From an uncultured Flavobacterium sp. (GTDB lineage: Bacteria > Bacteroidota > Bacteroidia > Flavobacteriales > Flavobacteriaceae): a DNA stretch of 61,436 nt. Positions 52,105 through 61,360 of this stretch are shown here, piece after piece (the first letter of the stretch is position 1; the number at the start of each line of letters is the position of its first letter). The notes under the pieces were generated by a model that ran no database searches, was not told the DNA's origin, and saw only the letters and a program-made list of their open reading frames with translations. A program made the position numbers and the translations under genes. The DNA lies in assembly GCA_947632215.1 (NCBI GenBank), contig CANROJ010000007.1, forward strand, positions 1-61,436, in the 5' to 3' direction.

Positions 52105-53832
52105 ATGAATCAATCCTCTATTAAAACAAATTATGGCGGCCTTTACACCCTAGTAGTGGTCTTTTTCTTTTGGGGCTTTTTTGCTGCCGGAAATAGCATA
52201 TTTATTCCATTTTGTAAAGATTTCTTTGCTTTGGATCAGTTCCAGAGTCAATTAATAGATTTTTCTTTCTATACAGCTTATTATACAGGAGCTCTTTTGA
52301 TGTTTTTGTACAGTTCGATTACCAAAGTTGATTTGATAAGAAAATGGGGATATAAAACCTCGATTGTCTACGGGCTTTTATTTTCTGTTTTAGGGGCAAT
52401 TTCAATGGTTTGGGCCGTTAGTGTTAGTCTATATGTTGCTTTACTGGTAGGATTGTTTATTGTTGCTTTAGGATTTTCCTTACAACAAATTGCAGCTAAC
52501 CCCTTAGCCATTTCTTTAGGAGATCCAAAAACAGGAACCTCTAGAGTTTCTCTAGCCGGAGGTATAAATTCCCTGGGAGGTACCATTGGTCCTTTATTGA
52601 TGGCTTTTGTGCTTTTTGGAACCACAAAGGGTATTTCAGATCAGGACATAAAACACCTTTCTTTAGATAGTATGGAATGGCTCTATATGGGAGTGGGTGG
52701 GCTTTTTATTCTAGCAGCTTTACTTTTTTACTTTTCTAAGAGTATTCCCAAAGGAATCTCTAAAGAGAAAATGGAGCCAGCTAAAAAAGCTCTGGGGCTT
52801 TTACTAACCATGAGTGTCTTACTTGTAGGAGTGTTCTCCTATGTTTTTTATACCTATACAACTAAAGAGCATCATCAGATTGTAGCCCTTGAACAGCAAA
52901 AAGAAGTAGCTCTAAGAGATAGTTCAGTTTCCCAAAGTGTAGTCGAGCAAATTAATCAGGCCATTATTGACTTACAAGTGCCTTTAGATAATCAAAGAAT
53001 TATATTTCTATCTCTTGGTTTAGTTATTATCGCCTGCTGTATTGCTTATGCTTATAAAGGAAGTAAGAACAACCCTGCTGGTTGGGGAGCAATGGCTTAT
53101 CCACAGTTACTCTTGGGAATGTTTGCCATTTTTTGCTACGTAGGAGTAGAAGTTGCTATAGGTAGTAATTTAGGTGAATTACTTAAACAACCAGAGTTTG
53201 GTTCATTGCAATCCTCACAGATTGGACCTTATATCTCCATGTATTGGGGAAGTTTAATGATTGGCCGCTGGGCAGGAGCGGTGAGTGTTTTTAATTTGCG
53301 CGCGATTTGGCGTAATATATTGCTAATCGTAGTGCCTTTTATTGCTTATTTCGTGGTGCTTTTTGCCAACGAAATAGCTGGAAATGATATGAAACCACTT
53401 TACTATTACAGTATCTGTGTGGTTATTCAAATTGCTTTTAGCTTTTATGCTAATAATAAGAGTGCTAGAACAATGATTCTTTTTAGTTTATTTGGTGTAG
53501 TAGCTATGTTAGTTGGTTTATTTAGTAGTGGAACTTTGGCTATTTACAGTTTTCTAGCAGGAGGTTTAGCATGTAGTATTTTATGGCCGGCTATTTTTAA
53601 TATTGCCATTATGGGATTGGGTAAGTATACTGCTCAAGGATCCTCTTTTTTAATTATGATGATTTTAGGTGGAGGAATTATTCCTCCAATACAGGGAAAG
53701 GTGGCCGATATGATAGGTATTCACAATTCTTATGTGGTTAGTTTGTTGTGTTTTGTGTATCTATTAGTATTTGGATTTGTTGCCGCTAGAGTGTTAAAAG
53801 CACAAAATATAAGAATTGATGAGTTGAATTAA
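52105..53832 (+). CDS. MFS transporter, FucP/sugar-type, enlarged
   Basis: This 575-residue inner-membrane transporter resembles the fucose/glucose-galactose MFS branch: FFFWGFFAAGNSIFIPFCKD at the first helix, and ANPLAISLGDPKTG and SLAGGINSLGGTIGPLL in helices 4-5. FucP-type proteins have about 420-440 residues. Here about 120 residues are inserted between the halves (about 225-330), with two extra hydrophobic segments (LLLTMSVLLVGVFSYVFYTY and IIFLSLGLVIIACCIAYAY) and a polar helical stretch between them. This enlarged form occurs in Bacteroidota. The substrate is presumably a monosaccharide. Confidence 0.85.
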   Translation: MNQSSIKTNYGGLYTLVVVFFFWGFFAAGNSIFIPFCKDFFALDQFQSQLIDFSFYTAYYTGALLMFLYSSITKVDLIRKWGYKTSIVYGLLFSVLGAISMVWAVSVSLYVALLVGLFIVALGFSLQQIAANPLAISLGDPKTGTSRVSLAGGINSLGGTIGPLLMAFVLFGTTKGISDQDIKHLSLDSMEWLYMGVGGLFILAALLFYFSKSIPKGISKEKMEPAKKALGLLLTMSVLLVGVFSYVFYTYTTKEHHQIVALEQQKEVALRDSSVSQSVVEQINQAIIDLQVPLDNQRIIFLSLGLVIIACCIAYAYKGSKNNPAGWGAMAYPQLLLGMFAIFCYVGVEVAIGSNLGELLKQPEFGSLQSSQIGPYISMYWGSLMIGRWAGAVSVFNLRAIWRNILLIVVPFIAYFVVLFANEIAGNDMKPLYYYSICVVIQIAFSFYANNKSARTMILFSLFGVVAMLVGLFSSGTLAIYSFLAGGLACSILWPAIFNIAIMGLGKYTAQGSSFLIMMILGGGIIPPIQGKVADMIGIHNSYVVSLLCFVYLLVFGFVAARVLKAQNIRIDELN

Positions 53833-53874
53833 TTTTATTGAAAATATTTTTAAAAGATGTTATTATTCAAAAAC

Positions 53875-53904
53875 TTGAAATCATTTTTAGATTTATTACA
53901 TTTG
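53875..53904 (+). promoter_or_regulatory. Promoter of the cysteine desulfurase gene
   Basis: TTG at 53875-53877 is followed after 19 bases by TACATTTG at 53897-53904, matching TTG-N19-TAnnTTTG. Transcription should start near 53911, about 60 bases before the ATG. Confidence 0.6.
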
Positions 53905-53970
53905 CATTGCCCAAAACAAAAAAATATTATTACCAATCTTAAAAAAAGAATAAAATAAATCAATACTAAA

Positions 53971-55098
53971 ATGGAACACATATATTTAGATAATGCCGCC
54001 ACAACTTCTGTAAGACCAGAGGTTATTGATGAAATGGTAAAAGTTTTGAGAAATGATTATGGTAATCCCTCTTCAACTTATGCTATCGGTAGGCATGCTA
54101 AGGCGTTAATGGAGAATGCAAGAAAAAGTATTGCCAAGGCTTTTAATGTTAGTTCTTCTGAAATTATTTTTACCTCTTGTGGAACAGAGGCAAATAACTG
54201 GATTTTAACTAGTGCTGTTCGCGATATGAAAGTAGAGCGTATTATTACTTCTAAATTGGAGCATCACGCGGTTTTAAATACAATCAAACAACTACAACAA
54301 GCCTATGGAATTCAAGTAGAGTACTTGGATATCTTAGCCGATAGCCAAATCAACTATGAACAATTACAAAGGCTAGTTCAGCAAAATGATAAAAAAACTC
54401 TAGTTAGTTTAATGCACGTGAACAATGAGGTAGGAACAGAATTAGATTTACAGCGTGTAGCAGATTTATGCAAAGACAATAATTGTCTGTTTCATTGCGA
54501 TACAGTTCAATCTGTTGGTAAAACACAAATTGATTTAGAGAAGCTTCCTATTGATTTTATTGTGGCTAGTGCTCATAAATTTCACGGACCCAAGGGCATT
54601 GGTTTTGCTTTTATTCGCAAGAATAACATCCTGCGTCCTGTGATATTTGGAGGAGAGCAAGAAAAAGGACTTCGCGCAGGTACAGAGGGTGTTCATCAAG
54701 TAGTTGGGATGGCTAAAGCCTTAGAAATGGCCTATGAGTTATTAGATAAAGAAAGAGAACATATTACCAGCTTAAAACAATATTGCAAAGAAGAACTAAT
54801 CAAGGTTTATCCAGAAGTTAAATTCAATGGTAATGGAGTAGGGTTTTACAATATTGTAAGTGTTCTTTTGCCTTTATCCCAAGAGAAAGCTGCTATGATG
54901 CTTTTTCAATTAGATATGAAAGGTATAGCAGTTTCTAGAGGAAGTGCTTGCCAAAGCGGTAGTCAAAAACCTTCTCATGTATTAGCCCAATTTTTATGTG
55001 AAGAAGATTTGAAAAAACCGAGTCTACGACTCTCTTTTTCTCACGAAAACACAAAAGCAGATATCGATGCTTTAATATCTGTACTACAAACAATATAA
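53971..55098 (+). CDS. Cysteine desulfurase (IscS/NifS family)
   Basis: This 375-residue PLP enzyme removes sulfur from cysteine for Fe-S clusters or thiolation. The opening YLDNAATTSVRPEV is typical, the PLP lysine is in SAHKFHGPKGIGFA, and the sulfur-carrying Cys lies in SRGSACQSGSQKPSH. The active-site loop has the longer class I layout. No iscU, iscA or ferredoxin genes are adjacent, so I cannot tell the exact pathway. Confidence 0.92.
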   Translation: MEHIYLDNAATTSVRPEVIDEMVKVLRNDYGNPSSTYAIGRHAKALMENARKSIAKAFNVSSSEIIFTSCGTEANNWILTSAVRDMKVERIITSKLEHHAVLNTIKQLQQAYGIQVEYLDILADSQINYEQLQRLVQQNDKKTLVSLMHVNNEVGTELDLQRVADLCKDNNCLFHCDTVQSVGKTQIDLEKLPIDFIVASAHKFHGPKGIGFAFIRKNNILRPVIFGGEQEKGLRAGTEGVHQVVGMAKALEMAYELLDKEREHITSLKQYCKEELIKVYPEVKFNGNGVGFYNIVSVLLPLSQEKAAMMLFQLDMKGIAVSRGSACQSGSQKPSHVLAQFLCEEDLKKPSLRLSFSHENTKADIDALISVLQTI

Positions 55099-55104
55099 AA
55101 AGTG

Positions 55105-55140
55105 AAAATCTACTATGAAAATAGTAGATTTTTTTATTTT
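55105..55140 (+). terminator. Terminator after the cysteine desulfurase gene
   Basis: AAAATCTACTAT (55105-55116) and ATAGTAGATTTT (55121-55132) form a perfect 12-bp stem with a GAAA loop and a T run. Confidence 0.88.
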
Positions 55141-55192
55141 TATTGCTAAATAAATGCTAAATGAATTAATCCTAAATCTAATAGTATTTTGA

Positions 55193-55223
55193 TTGTTTAA
55201 GCCAAACATTAGCAGTAAATTTG
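55193..55223 (+). promoter_or_regulatory. Promoter of the PurM-like gene
   Basis: TTG at 55193-55195 is followed after 20 bases by TAAATTTG at 55216-55223. Transcription should start near 55230, leaving a leader of about 13 bases before the ATG at 55243. Confidence 0.6.
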
Positions 55224-55242
55224 CGCAAACAACACACTTTTT

Positions 55243-56415
55243 ATGAATTCTAATAATAGATACGCACTTCGCGGTGTTTCTGCGGAAAAAGAAGACGTTC
55301 ACAACGCTATTAAAAACATTGATAAAGGATTATTTCCAAAAGCATTTTGTAAAATAATACCAGATCACTTAACTAATGACGATCAGTATTGCCTTATTAT
55401 GCATGCCGATGGAGCAGGAACTAAGTCCTCTTTGGCTTATATGTATTGGAAAGAGACCGGAGATTTATCTGTATGGAAAGGTATAGCTCAGGATGCTCTT
55501 ATTATGAATATTGATGATTTACTATGTGTAGGAGCTACCGATAATATTCTTTTATCTTCTACCATAGGACGTAATAAAAATTTAATACCAGCTGAGGTTA
55601 TTTCTGCTATTATTAATGGAACACAGGAGTTAATTGAAGAATTGAGCAAATTCGGAGTTACTATCCATTCCACAGGAGGAGAAACAGCAGATGTTGGAGA
55701 TATTGTAAGAACCATAATCGTTGATTCTACTGTAACAGCTAGAATGAAGCGAAGTGATGTGATTGACAATGCTAATATCGCACCTGGAGACGTAATTGTA
55801 GCATTAGAGTCTTTTGGACAAGCTACTTATGAGCATAAATACAACGGTGGAATGGGAAGTAATGGACTTACTTCTGCAAGACATGACGTTTTTGATAATA
55901 GTTTAGCTCAAAAGTATCCTGAGAGTTACGATAGTGCTGTTCCAAAGGAGTTGGTATATTCTGGTAAAGTAAAATTGACAGACCCAGTGGAAGGTTCTCC
56001 AATTGATGCAGGCCAATTAGTGCTTTCACCAACAAGAACATATGCCCCAATTATCAAAGCGATTTTAGATAAATACAATCAAGAACAAATTCACGGAATG
56101 ATTCATTGTAGTGGTGGAGCTCAAACAAAAATTTTACACTTTATAGATAATTTGCATATTATCAAAGATAATATGTTTGAGATTCCAGCATTATTTAAAC
56201 TAATTCAAGAGCAAAGTAATACCGATTGGAGAGAGATGTACCAGGTCTTTAATTGTGGGCATCGTATGGAGTTGTACGTTAAGGCTGAGGTAGCACAGGA
56301 TATTATCGCTATTTCAGAATCGTTTAACGTTAAGGCTCAAATTATTGGAAGGGTAGAGGAATCTGCTTCTAAGAAGTTAACAATTTCATCGCCTTACGGA
56401 ACTTTTACTTACTAA
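55243..56415 (+). CDS. purM: Phosphoribosylformylglycinamidine cyclo-ligase (PurM-like)
   Basis: This 390-residue AIR-synthase-fold enzyme closes the imidazole ring in purine synthesis with ATP. Family features are LIMHADGAGTKSSLAY (the DGVGTK-like ATP/Mg loop), DALIMNIDDLLCVGA, STGGETADVGDIVRTI and the C-terminal GMIHCSGGAQTKIL and VFNCGHRMELYV. It is longer than E. coli PurM (345) and diverged (SGGAQTK in place of the usual GGL), which is the Bacteroidota form. The name rests on family resemblance; another PurM-fold role cannot be excluded. Confidence 0.85.
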   Translation: MNSNNRYALRGVSAEKEDVHNAIKNIDKGLFPKAFCKIIPDHLTNDDQYCLIMHADGAGTKSSLAYMYWKETGDLSVWKGIAQDALIMNIDDLLCVGATDNILLSSTIGRNKNLIPAEVISAIINGTQELIEELSKFGVTIHSTGGETADVGDIVRTIIVDSTVTARMKRSDVIDNANIAPGDVIVALESFGQATYEHKYNGGMGSNGLTSARHDVFDNSLAQKYPESYDSAVPKELVYSGKVKLTDPVEGSPIDAGQLVLSPTRTYAPIIKAILDKYNQEQIHGMIHCSGGAQTKILHFIDNLHIIKDNMFEIPALFKLIQEQSNTDWREMYQVFNCGHRMELYVKAEVAQDIIAISESFNVKAQIIGRVEESASKKLTISSPYGTFTY

Positions 56416-56439
56416 TTTAAAGCTCAAACAAACCTATCT

Positions 56440-56847
56440 ATGTCCAGACTATTAGCCATTGACTACGGTCAAAAGCGCACAGGTATTGCCGTAACTGACC
56501 CATTGCAAATCATTGCATCTGGACTTACCACTGTAGCTACCACTGAACTTATGTCCTTTTTGAAGGATTATTTATCCAAAGAAAACGTCGAGAGAATCAT
56601 CATAGGTGATCCTAAGCGTTTAAATGATGAGCCTTCGAGTATAAGTGAGTTGATCAATAGTTTTGTAGTAAAATTAAGTAAAGAATTTCCTGAAATTCCA
56701 ATTGAGAGAATGGATGAGCGTTTTACTTCTAAAATGGCTTTTCAAACGATGATTGATAGTGGATTGAAGAAAAAGCAAAGGCAAAATAAAGCTCTAATTG
56801 ATGAAATTGCTGCTACTATAATCTTACAAGATTATATGAACAGATAA
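56440..56847 (+). CDS. yqgF: YqgF/RuvX Holliday-junction-resolvase-like protein
   Basis: This 135-residue RNase-H-fold protein acts on 16S rRNA 5' maturation and possibly on Holliday junctions. The first acidic motif is AIDYGQKRTGIAVTDP (Asp8), the second strand reads ERIIIGDPKRL, and the third site is ERMDERFTSKMA with DEIAATIILQDY near the end. Length is standard. It starts 24 bases after the PurM-like gene, so they are likely cotranscribed. Confidence 0.92.
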   Translation: MSRLLAIDYGQKRTGIAVTDPLQIIASGLTTVATTELMSFLKDYLSKENVERIIIGDPKRLNDEPSSISELINSFVVKLSKEFPEIPIERMDERFTSKMAFQTMIDSGLKKKQRQNKALIDEIAATIILQDYMNR

Positions 56848-56869
56848 TTAAGATATTATCTGTTTTTTT
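56841..56869 (+). terminator. Terminator after yqgF
   Basis: CAGATAAT (56841-56848) and ATTATCTG (56855-56862) pair, overlapping the stop codon, and are followed by a T7 run. Confidence 0.7.
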
Positions 56870-56905
56870 AATAGAATATTATCTTTTACCTAGCAAAGAA
56901 TAAAC

Positions 56906-56913
56906 TAATTTTG
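56906..56913 (+). promoter_or_regulatory. mqo promoter, -7 box
   Basis: TAATTTTG matches TAnnTTTG, 21 bases before the mqo ATG. No clear TTG element lies at the right distance upstream. Confidence 0.35.
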
Positions 56914-56934
56914 TAGAAAAATAAACCAAAAAAA

Positions 56935-58437
56935 ATGTCAAGCATACAAAAAACTGAGGTAGATGTTGTTTTAGTGGGTGCTGGTATAATGAGTGCCACA
57001 CTGGGTATCCTACTGAAAGAACTAAATCCAAATTTCAAAATACAAGTAATTGAGCGTTTAGATAAACCAGCATTAGAAAGTTCAGACGCAATGAACAATG
57101 CAGGTACCGGACATTCGGCGTTTTGTGAATTAAACTATACGCCCCAGAAATCAAAGGGTAATATAGATGCAAGCAAAGCAATTAATATTGTAGAACAATT
57201 TGAAGTTTCTCGGCAGTTTTGGGCATATTTAGTTGAGAAAGGTGTTTTAAAGCAAGCTTCTTCTTTTATTCACTCGGTTCCACATATGAGTTTTGTATGG
57301 GGGGAAACTAATGTAGACTTTTTGAAAAAACGTCACCAAGAGTTATTAAAGTATCCTTTATTTCACGGGATGGAATTCTCACAAGATGCAACTAAAATAA
57401 AACAATGGGCACCGCTTTTAATGCAAAATAGAGTTGAAAATCAGCCCTATGCAGCTACTTATATGCCTTATGGTACAGATGTGAATTTTGGTGTTTTGAC
57501 GCAACAATTATTTGCTTTTATGCAAACCCAAGAGAACTTTAATATTAACTTTGGTACCGAGGTTAACGATATTAAAAGAAATCATGATAAATGGAGTGTT
57601 TCTTGTACGGACCAAAAAACAGGACAAAAGAAGCAAATAGATGCTAAATTTGTTTTTGTTGGTGCCGGAGGAGGTGCAATCTTACTTCTTCAAAAAGCCG
57701 ATATTCCAGAAAGTAAAGGTTTTGGAGGATTCCCAGTAGGAGGACAGTGGTTAGTGTGTAGAAATCCTGAGATAGTTAATAAGCATATGGCTAAGGTATA
57801 CGGACAGGCTTCAGTTGGAGCACCTCCAATGAGTGTACCTCACTTAGATACTCGTTTTATCGAAGGTAAGAAATCCTTATTATTTGGACCTTATGCTGGC
57901 TTTTCTACTAAGTTCTTAAAAACAGGCTCTTATATGGATTTGTTTAAATCTTTAGAACTTAACAATATTGGACCAATGTTGGGTGCAGGACTTCGCAATA
58001 TAGATTTAACTAAGTATTTAATTGGTCAAGTTCTACAAAGTAAAGAAGCTCGTTTACAAGCATTGAAAGATTATTTCCCTGATGCTGATCCAAAAGATTG
58101 GACTTTAGAGCAAGCAGGACAACGTGTACAGGTAATTAAAAAAGATCCAAAAACGCAAAAAGGAATCTTGCAATTCGGTACAGAAGTAGTAAGTGCTAGT
58201 GACGGTAGTATTGCTGCCTTATTAGGAGCTTCTCCTGGAGCATCTACTTCTACTTCAATTATGTTGAAATTATTGAAAAAGTGTTTTCCAGAGCAGTATG
58301 CTTCTGTAGAATGGCAAGATAAATTAAAGCAAATGATACCTTCTTTTGGTGTCAAATTAAACCAGGATCCAGCTCTAGGAAATACCGTAAGAGACAATAC
58401 CTCTAAAGTATTAGAATTGTATCCATATAATAAATAA
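56935..58437 (+). CDS. mqo: Malate:quinone oxidoreductase
   Basis: This 500-residue FAD enzyme oxidises malate to oxaloacetate at the membrane and reduces menaquinone. The FAD dinucleotide fold is VVLVGAGIMSATLGILLKEL (9-28). Further family blocks are NNAGTGHSAFCELNYTP, VFVGAGGGAILLLQKA, GFGGFPVGGQWLVC and GASPGASTSTSIML near the end. Length is standard for the FAD-dependent membrane-associated type. It fits the menaquinone pathway indicated by menD. Confidence 0.95.
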   Translation: MSSIQKTEVDVVLVGAGIMSATLGILLKELNPNFKIQVIERLDKPALESSDAMNNAGTGHSAFCELNYTPQKSKGNIDASKAINIVEQFEVSRQFWAYLVEKGVLKQASSFIHSVPHMSFVWGETNVDFLKKRHQELLKYPLFHGMEFSQDATKIKQWAPLLMQNRVENQPYAATYMPYGTDVNFGVLTQQLFAFMQTQENFNINFGTEVNDIKRNHDKWSVSCTDQKTGQKKQIDAKFVFVGAGGGAILLLQKADIPESKGFGGFPVGGQWLVCRNPEIVNKHMAKVYGQASVGAPPMSVPHLDTRFIEGKKSLLFGPYAGFSTKFLKTGSYMDLFKSLELNNIGPMLGAGLRNIDLTKYLIGQVLQSKEARLQALKDYFPDADPKDWTLEQAGQRVQVIKKDPKTQKGILQFGTEVVSASDGSIAALLGASPGASTSTSIMLKLLKKCFPEQYASVEWQDKLKQMIPSFGVKLNQDPALGNTVRDNTSKVLELYPYNK

Positions 58438-58459
58438 TAAAGAATATATTTTATATACC

Positions 58460-58510
58460 AACAAGGCAATAAGACTATTAAAAGTAGTTTTATTGCCTTG
58501 TTTTATTTTA
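58460..58510 (+). terminator. Terminator after mqo
   Basis: ACAAGGCAATAA and TTATTGCCTTGT, with ACTA/TAGT inside, form a long stem, then TTTATTTT. It begins 23 bases after the stop codon. Confidence 0.85.
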
Positions 58511-58673
58511 TTTAAACCCCAGTTGTGTTAGGCTGGATATCTCTTTAGTAAAACTTAATTTTAAGTCATTAATACTGTTGTAGTTTATTTTTTAAAAGAA
58601 TAGATTTATATTGTTATTTGTTTTAATTTATTGTAAATTGTAAAGGCTATTAACCTAATCAAAATAAAATATA

Positions 58674-59069
58674 ATGAGTAATCTAGACAATTCGGCTGAA
58701 CAATTAAAAGATCAATTAAACCAAGCTATCGAGCAAACTAAAGATACAGTATCGGATTTTGCGGATCAAGCCAAACAAGCTGCAGGTGATTTATGGGATA
58801 AATCAAAACAAGCTGCTTCAGTCTTGGGAGATACTTTGAGTCAAACTGCTGATCAAGCCAAAGATGTTGCAAATTTAGCTGCTCAAGTAGGTAGTGATAC
58901 TGCCCAAAGTACATTAGATAGAGCTGCTATTTTAGCCGATCAAGCAAAAGAACAAGTACAAGATGTGAGTGCTATTGTACAAGATAAGGTAAAGACTACT
59001 TTGGATCAAGCAAAGCAAAAATCAGATTTTTTTGTTGATAAACAAGTCAATGAGAATTTAGACAGTTAA
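58674..59069 (+). CDS. Amphipathic helical repeat protein
   Basis: This 131-residue protein consists almost wholly of 11-residue-like amphipathic helix repeats rich in Ala, Gln, Asp and Lys (SDFADQAKQAAGDLWDKSKQ, SQTADQAKDVANLAAQVGSD, DQAKEQVQDV). It has no signal peptide, Cys or Trp cluster. Such proteins resemble apolipoprotein-like, LEA-like or YtxH-type stress proteins and may coat membranes or protect proteins under stress. This is inferred from composition only. It is monocistronic. Confidence 0.7.
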   Translation: MSNLDNSAEQLKDQLNQAIEQTKDTVSDFADQAKQAAGDLWDKSKQAASVLGDTLSQTADQAKDVANLAAQVGSDTAQSTLDRAAILADQAKEQVQDVSAIVQDKVKTTLDQAKQKSDFFVDKQVNENLDS

Positions 59070-59097
59070 TAGTATTTTCATAATTATATTAGTTTTT

Positions 59098-59141
59098 AAA
59101 AAGGCTATTATCATACATTATTATGGTAATAGCTTTTTTTT
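59098..59141 (+). terminator. Terminator after the helical repeat protein gene
   Basis: AAAAGGCTATTA and TAATAGCTTTTT, with CATA/TTATG pairs inside, form the stem, followed by T7. It lies 29 bases after the stop codon. Confidence 0.78.
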
Positions 59142-59366
59142 GTTTGCTTACTCCAACCAAAAGAAGCTTTGTTGATTTTAGATAAAGTTTTTTTCTTGTA
59201 AATTCAGTGATGTGTGTTTTATTACAAAACAAAGGATTTTAATGTTGTTTTTATTTTTTGGGTTGACCTTAAGAATGAGTTACTTAAAAGTGTTACTCTC
59301 TATAATTACACTTTATTCTATTTTAAGTCTTAGAAAATTGCTAAACTTGTAGTAAATAGAATTTAT

Positions 59367-60443
59367 ATGGCAGGCAATACATTTGGTAATCGCTTTAGAG
59401 TTACCACATTTGGAGAATCTCACGCAGAGGCTATTGGTGGAATCATCGATGGGTGTCCTAGTGGGATTGTTTTGGATTTAGAAGCTATTCAAAAAGAGAT
59501 GGATAGAAGAAAGCCAGGACAAAGCAAAATTGTAACTCAGCGTAAAGAAGAGGATAAGGTGCGTTTTTTATCGGGTATTTTTCAAGGAAAAACTACCGGA
59601 ACTCCAATTGGTTTTATTATTGAAAATACCAATTCAAAAAGTGCCGATTACGATCATATTAAAGATATTTATCGTCCTAGTCATGCCGATTATGTGTATG
59701 ATAAAAAATACGGTCATAGAGATCACCGTGGAGGAGGACGTAGTTCTGCTAGGGAAACTGCAAGTAGAGTGGTGGCCGGAGCTATCGCTAAACAAGTATT
59801 AAAAGATATAAAGATTACTGCTTTTGTGCAAAGTGTAGGCCAAGTTAAGGTAGAAAAGCCCTACCAAGACTTAGACTTTGATAATATTGAAAATAATCCA
59901 GTGCGTTGTGCTTGCCCTATTAAGGCTGTGGAAATGGAAGATTTAATTAAAGCAGTTAAAAAGGATGGTGATTCCATTGGTGGAGTTATACAGTGTGTGG
60001 TGCAGAATGTGCCAGTTGGATTAGGAGAGCCGGTTTTTGATCGTTTAGATGCTGAATTAGCTCGAGCTATGTTGAGTATCAATGCTGTTAAAGCAGTGGA
60101 GTTTGGACTTGGTTTTGCAGCTACCCAATTAAGAGGAAGCCAGCACAACGATCAGATTCTACCAACAGGAAAGACCCTAACTAACAACGCTGGTGGTATT
60201 GTAGGAGGTATTAGCAATGGTATGGATATCTATTTTAATGTTGCCTTTAAACCTACGGCTACTTTAATGAAAGACCAAAATAGTATAGATGTACATGGTC
60301 AGGCTGTTATTGTCAAAGGAAAAGGACGTCATGATGCTTGTGTCTTACCTAGGGCAGTACCCATAGTTGAGGCAATGTGTGCGATGGTTCTACTTGATAT
60401 GTATATCGAGCAGTTTGGTTTTAAAAAACTAGAGAATCAGTAG
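59367..60443 (+). CDS. aroC: Chorismate synthase
   Basis: This 358-residue FMN-dependent enzyme makes chorismate, the precursor for phenylalanine (pheA here) and menaquinone (menD here). Signatures: [17 protein letters not shown] (start), [18 protein letters not shown] (signature 2), [18 protein letters not shown] and [18 protein letters not shown] (C-terminus, signature 3). Length is standard. It is monocistronic with a strong terminator. Confidence 0.97.
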   Translation: MAGNTFGNRFRVTTFGESHAEAIGGIIDGCPSGIVLDLEAIQKEMDRRKPGQSKIVTQRKEEDKVRFLSGIFQGKTTGTPIGFIIENTNSKSADYDHIKDIYRPSHADYVYDKKYGHRDHRGGGRSSARETASRVVAGAIAKQVLKDIKITAFVQSVGQVKVEKPYQDLDFDNIENNPVRCACPIKAVEMEDLIKAVKKDGDSIGGVIQCVVQNVPVGLGEPVFDRLDAELARAMLSINAVKAVEFGLGFAATQLRGSQHNDQILPTGKTLTNNAGGIVGGISNGMDIYFNVAFKPTATLMKDQNSIDVHGQAVIVKGKGRHDACVLPRAVPIVEAMCAMVLLDMYIEQFGFKKLENQ

Positions 60444-60478
60444 TGTAATATTACTAGAGGTAAGGAAACACTAAGTAT

Positions 60479-60540
60479 AAAAAAATCCTGACTCTCTGAT
60501 TTTAGACTTAAGCCTCAAATCAGAGAGTCAGGATTTTTTT
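60479..60540 (+). terminator. Very long-stemmed terminator after aroC
   Basis: A 22-base left arm (60481-60502, AAAAATCCTGACTCTCTGAT...) pairs perfectly with the arm at 60517-60538 around a 14-base loop, and T follows. The stem is much longer than the other terminators in the window. Confidence 0.85.
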
Positions 60541-60907
60541 GTGGTTGTATCTCTCTGTAAACTTTATAGCTAGCTCCCCGGTAGGCTGGTTCTAATATCT
60601 AATAAGCATTTACCTTTAAGATGTCTATATAATAGTTAATGTTATAAGTTTCTCCTAGAGGTGTTGATTAGTAAAGACTTTTTTGGTTTTACCTATTTTC
60701 CATAGTCCTTTATTGGTAAGTTTCGAAATTTAAACTGGTGTTTTTCTACTTTGTGTTCATTGCTCTAAGTTTAGATGCGTTCATTGTATAGGTAATTTTA
60801 TAATACTGTTTAAGTTGTCTCTTAAAGCTTGGGACTAATTGTAGACTAGAAAGTTGAAATTTTCTCTTTAGGATTAACGGTAATAAAAACATTGTTATAT
60901 ATCGATA
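60541..60907. other. Gene-free stretch before the S41 remnant
   Basis: 367 bases, without supported features. It lies between the aroC terminator and the stop codon of the minus-strand S41 remnant. Confidence 0.35.
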
Positions 60908-61139
60908 CTACTCTTCTTTTTTTATGAGCTTTAATACAAAATCCATTTGAGTATCTTTTTGATTTAGAAAATCCTCTAAAGTTGTCAATATTGTATAGTC
61001 AGGAATAATTCCTCTTCCTTTGGGTTGATTCACCTTATATGGAGCGTCTTGTTCTACATGTACAATGGAAAAGTGGGTAATAATTTTTGAATTAGGTAGC
61101 TTATATGAAATAGGATAATGACCGTTATGAGGTATCCAA
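60908..61139 (-). pseudogene. C-terminal remnant of an S41-family peptidase gene
   Basis: On the minus strand, a frame from about 61139 to the stop at 60908-60910 encodes the C-terminal end of an exported S41 (C-terminal processing type) peptidase. Diagnostic pieces are YKLPNSKIITHFS, NQPKGRGIIPDYTI and TLEDFLNQKDTQMDFVLKLI, the usual tail of the Bacteroidota family. The rest of the gene is missing. Upstream the frame enters the 110-bp repeat and meets a stop within about 50 bases. The catalytic Ser-Lys region is not in the window, so this is a fragment. Confidence 0.7.
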
Positions 61140-61140
61140 C

Positions 61141-61360
61141 CCTTTAGATTTGCTAAATGTAAAATTGATAACTTTAAAGAATAGTATTAACAAACCTAAT
61201 CAACAAAGTGAACCATTAAGCATCCAAAGCTATATTAAAGGCTTAGTGCTCCTTTAGATTTGCTAAATGTAAAATTGATAACTTTAAAGAATAGTATTAA
61301 CAAACCTAATCAACAAAGTGAACCATTATCCAACCAAAGCTATATTAAAGGCTTAGTAGT
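61141..61360. repeat. 110-bp direct tandem repeat, two copies
   Basis: Copy 1 (61141-61250) and copy 2 (61251-about 61360) share a first block of about 76 bases beginning CCTTTAGATTTGCTAAATG without change. They then differ briefly (AAGCATCC versus ATCCAACC) and share CAAAGCTATATTAAAGGCTTAGT. The unit length is 110, not a multiple of 3. In the plus direction both copies read QQSEPLS, SYIKGLV and a stop. The block also contains AATCAACAAAGT (61198), whose complement occurs at about 61369-61380 (ACTTTGTTGATT). Confidence 0.75.

Noticed and set aside
55084..55302. A 72-codon minus-strand frame between the desulfurase and PurM genes
   Set aside because: It overlaps the terminator and the promoter of the plus-strand genes and has no family resemblance.
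61141..61360. An integron attC array at the right edge
   Set aside because: The two copies are direct, lack a clear RYYYAAC/GTTRRRY pair, and no integrase is in the window.
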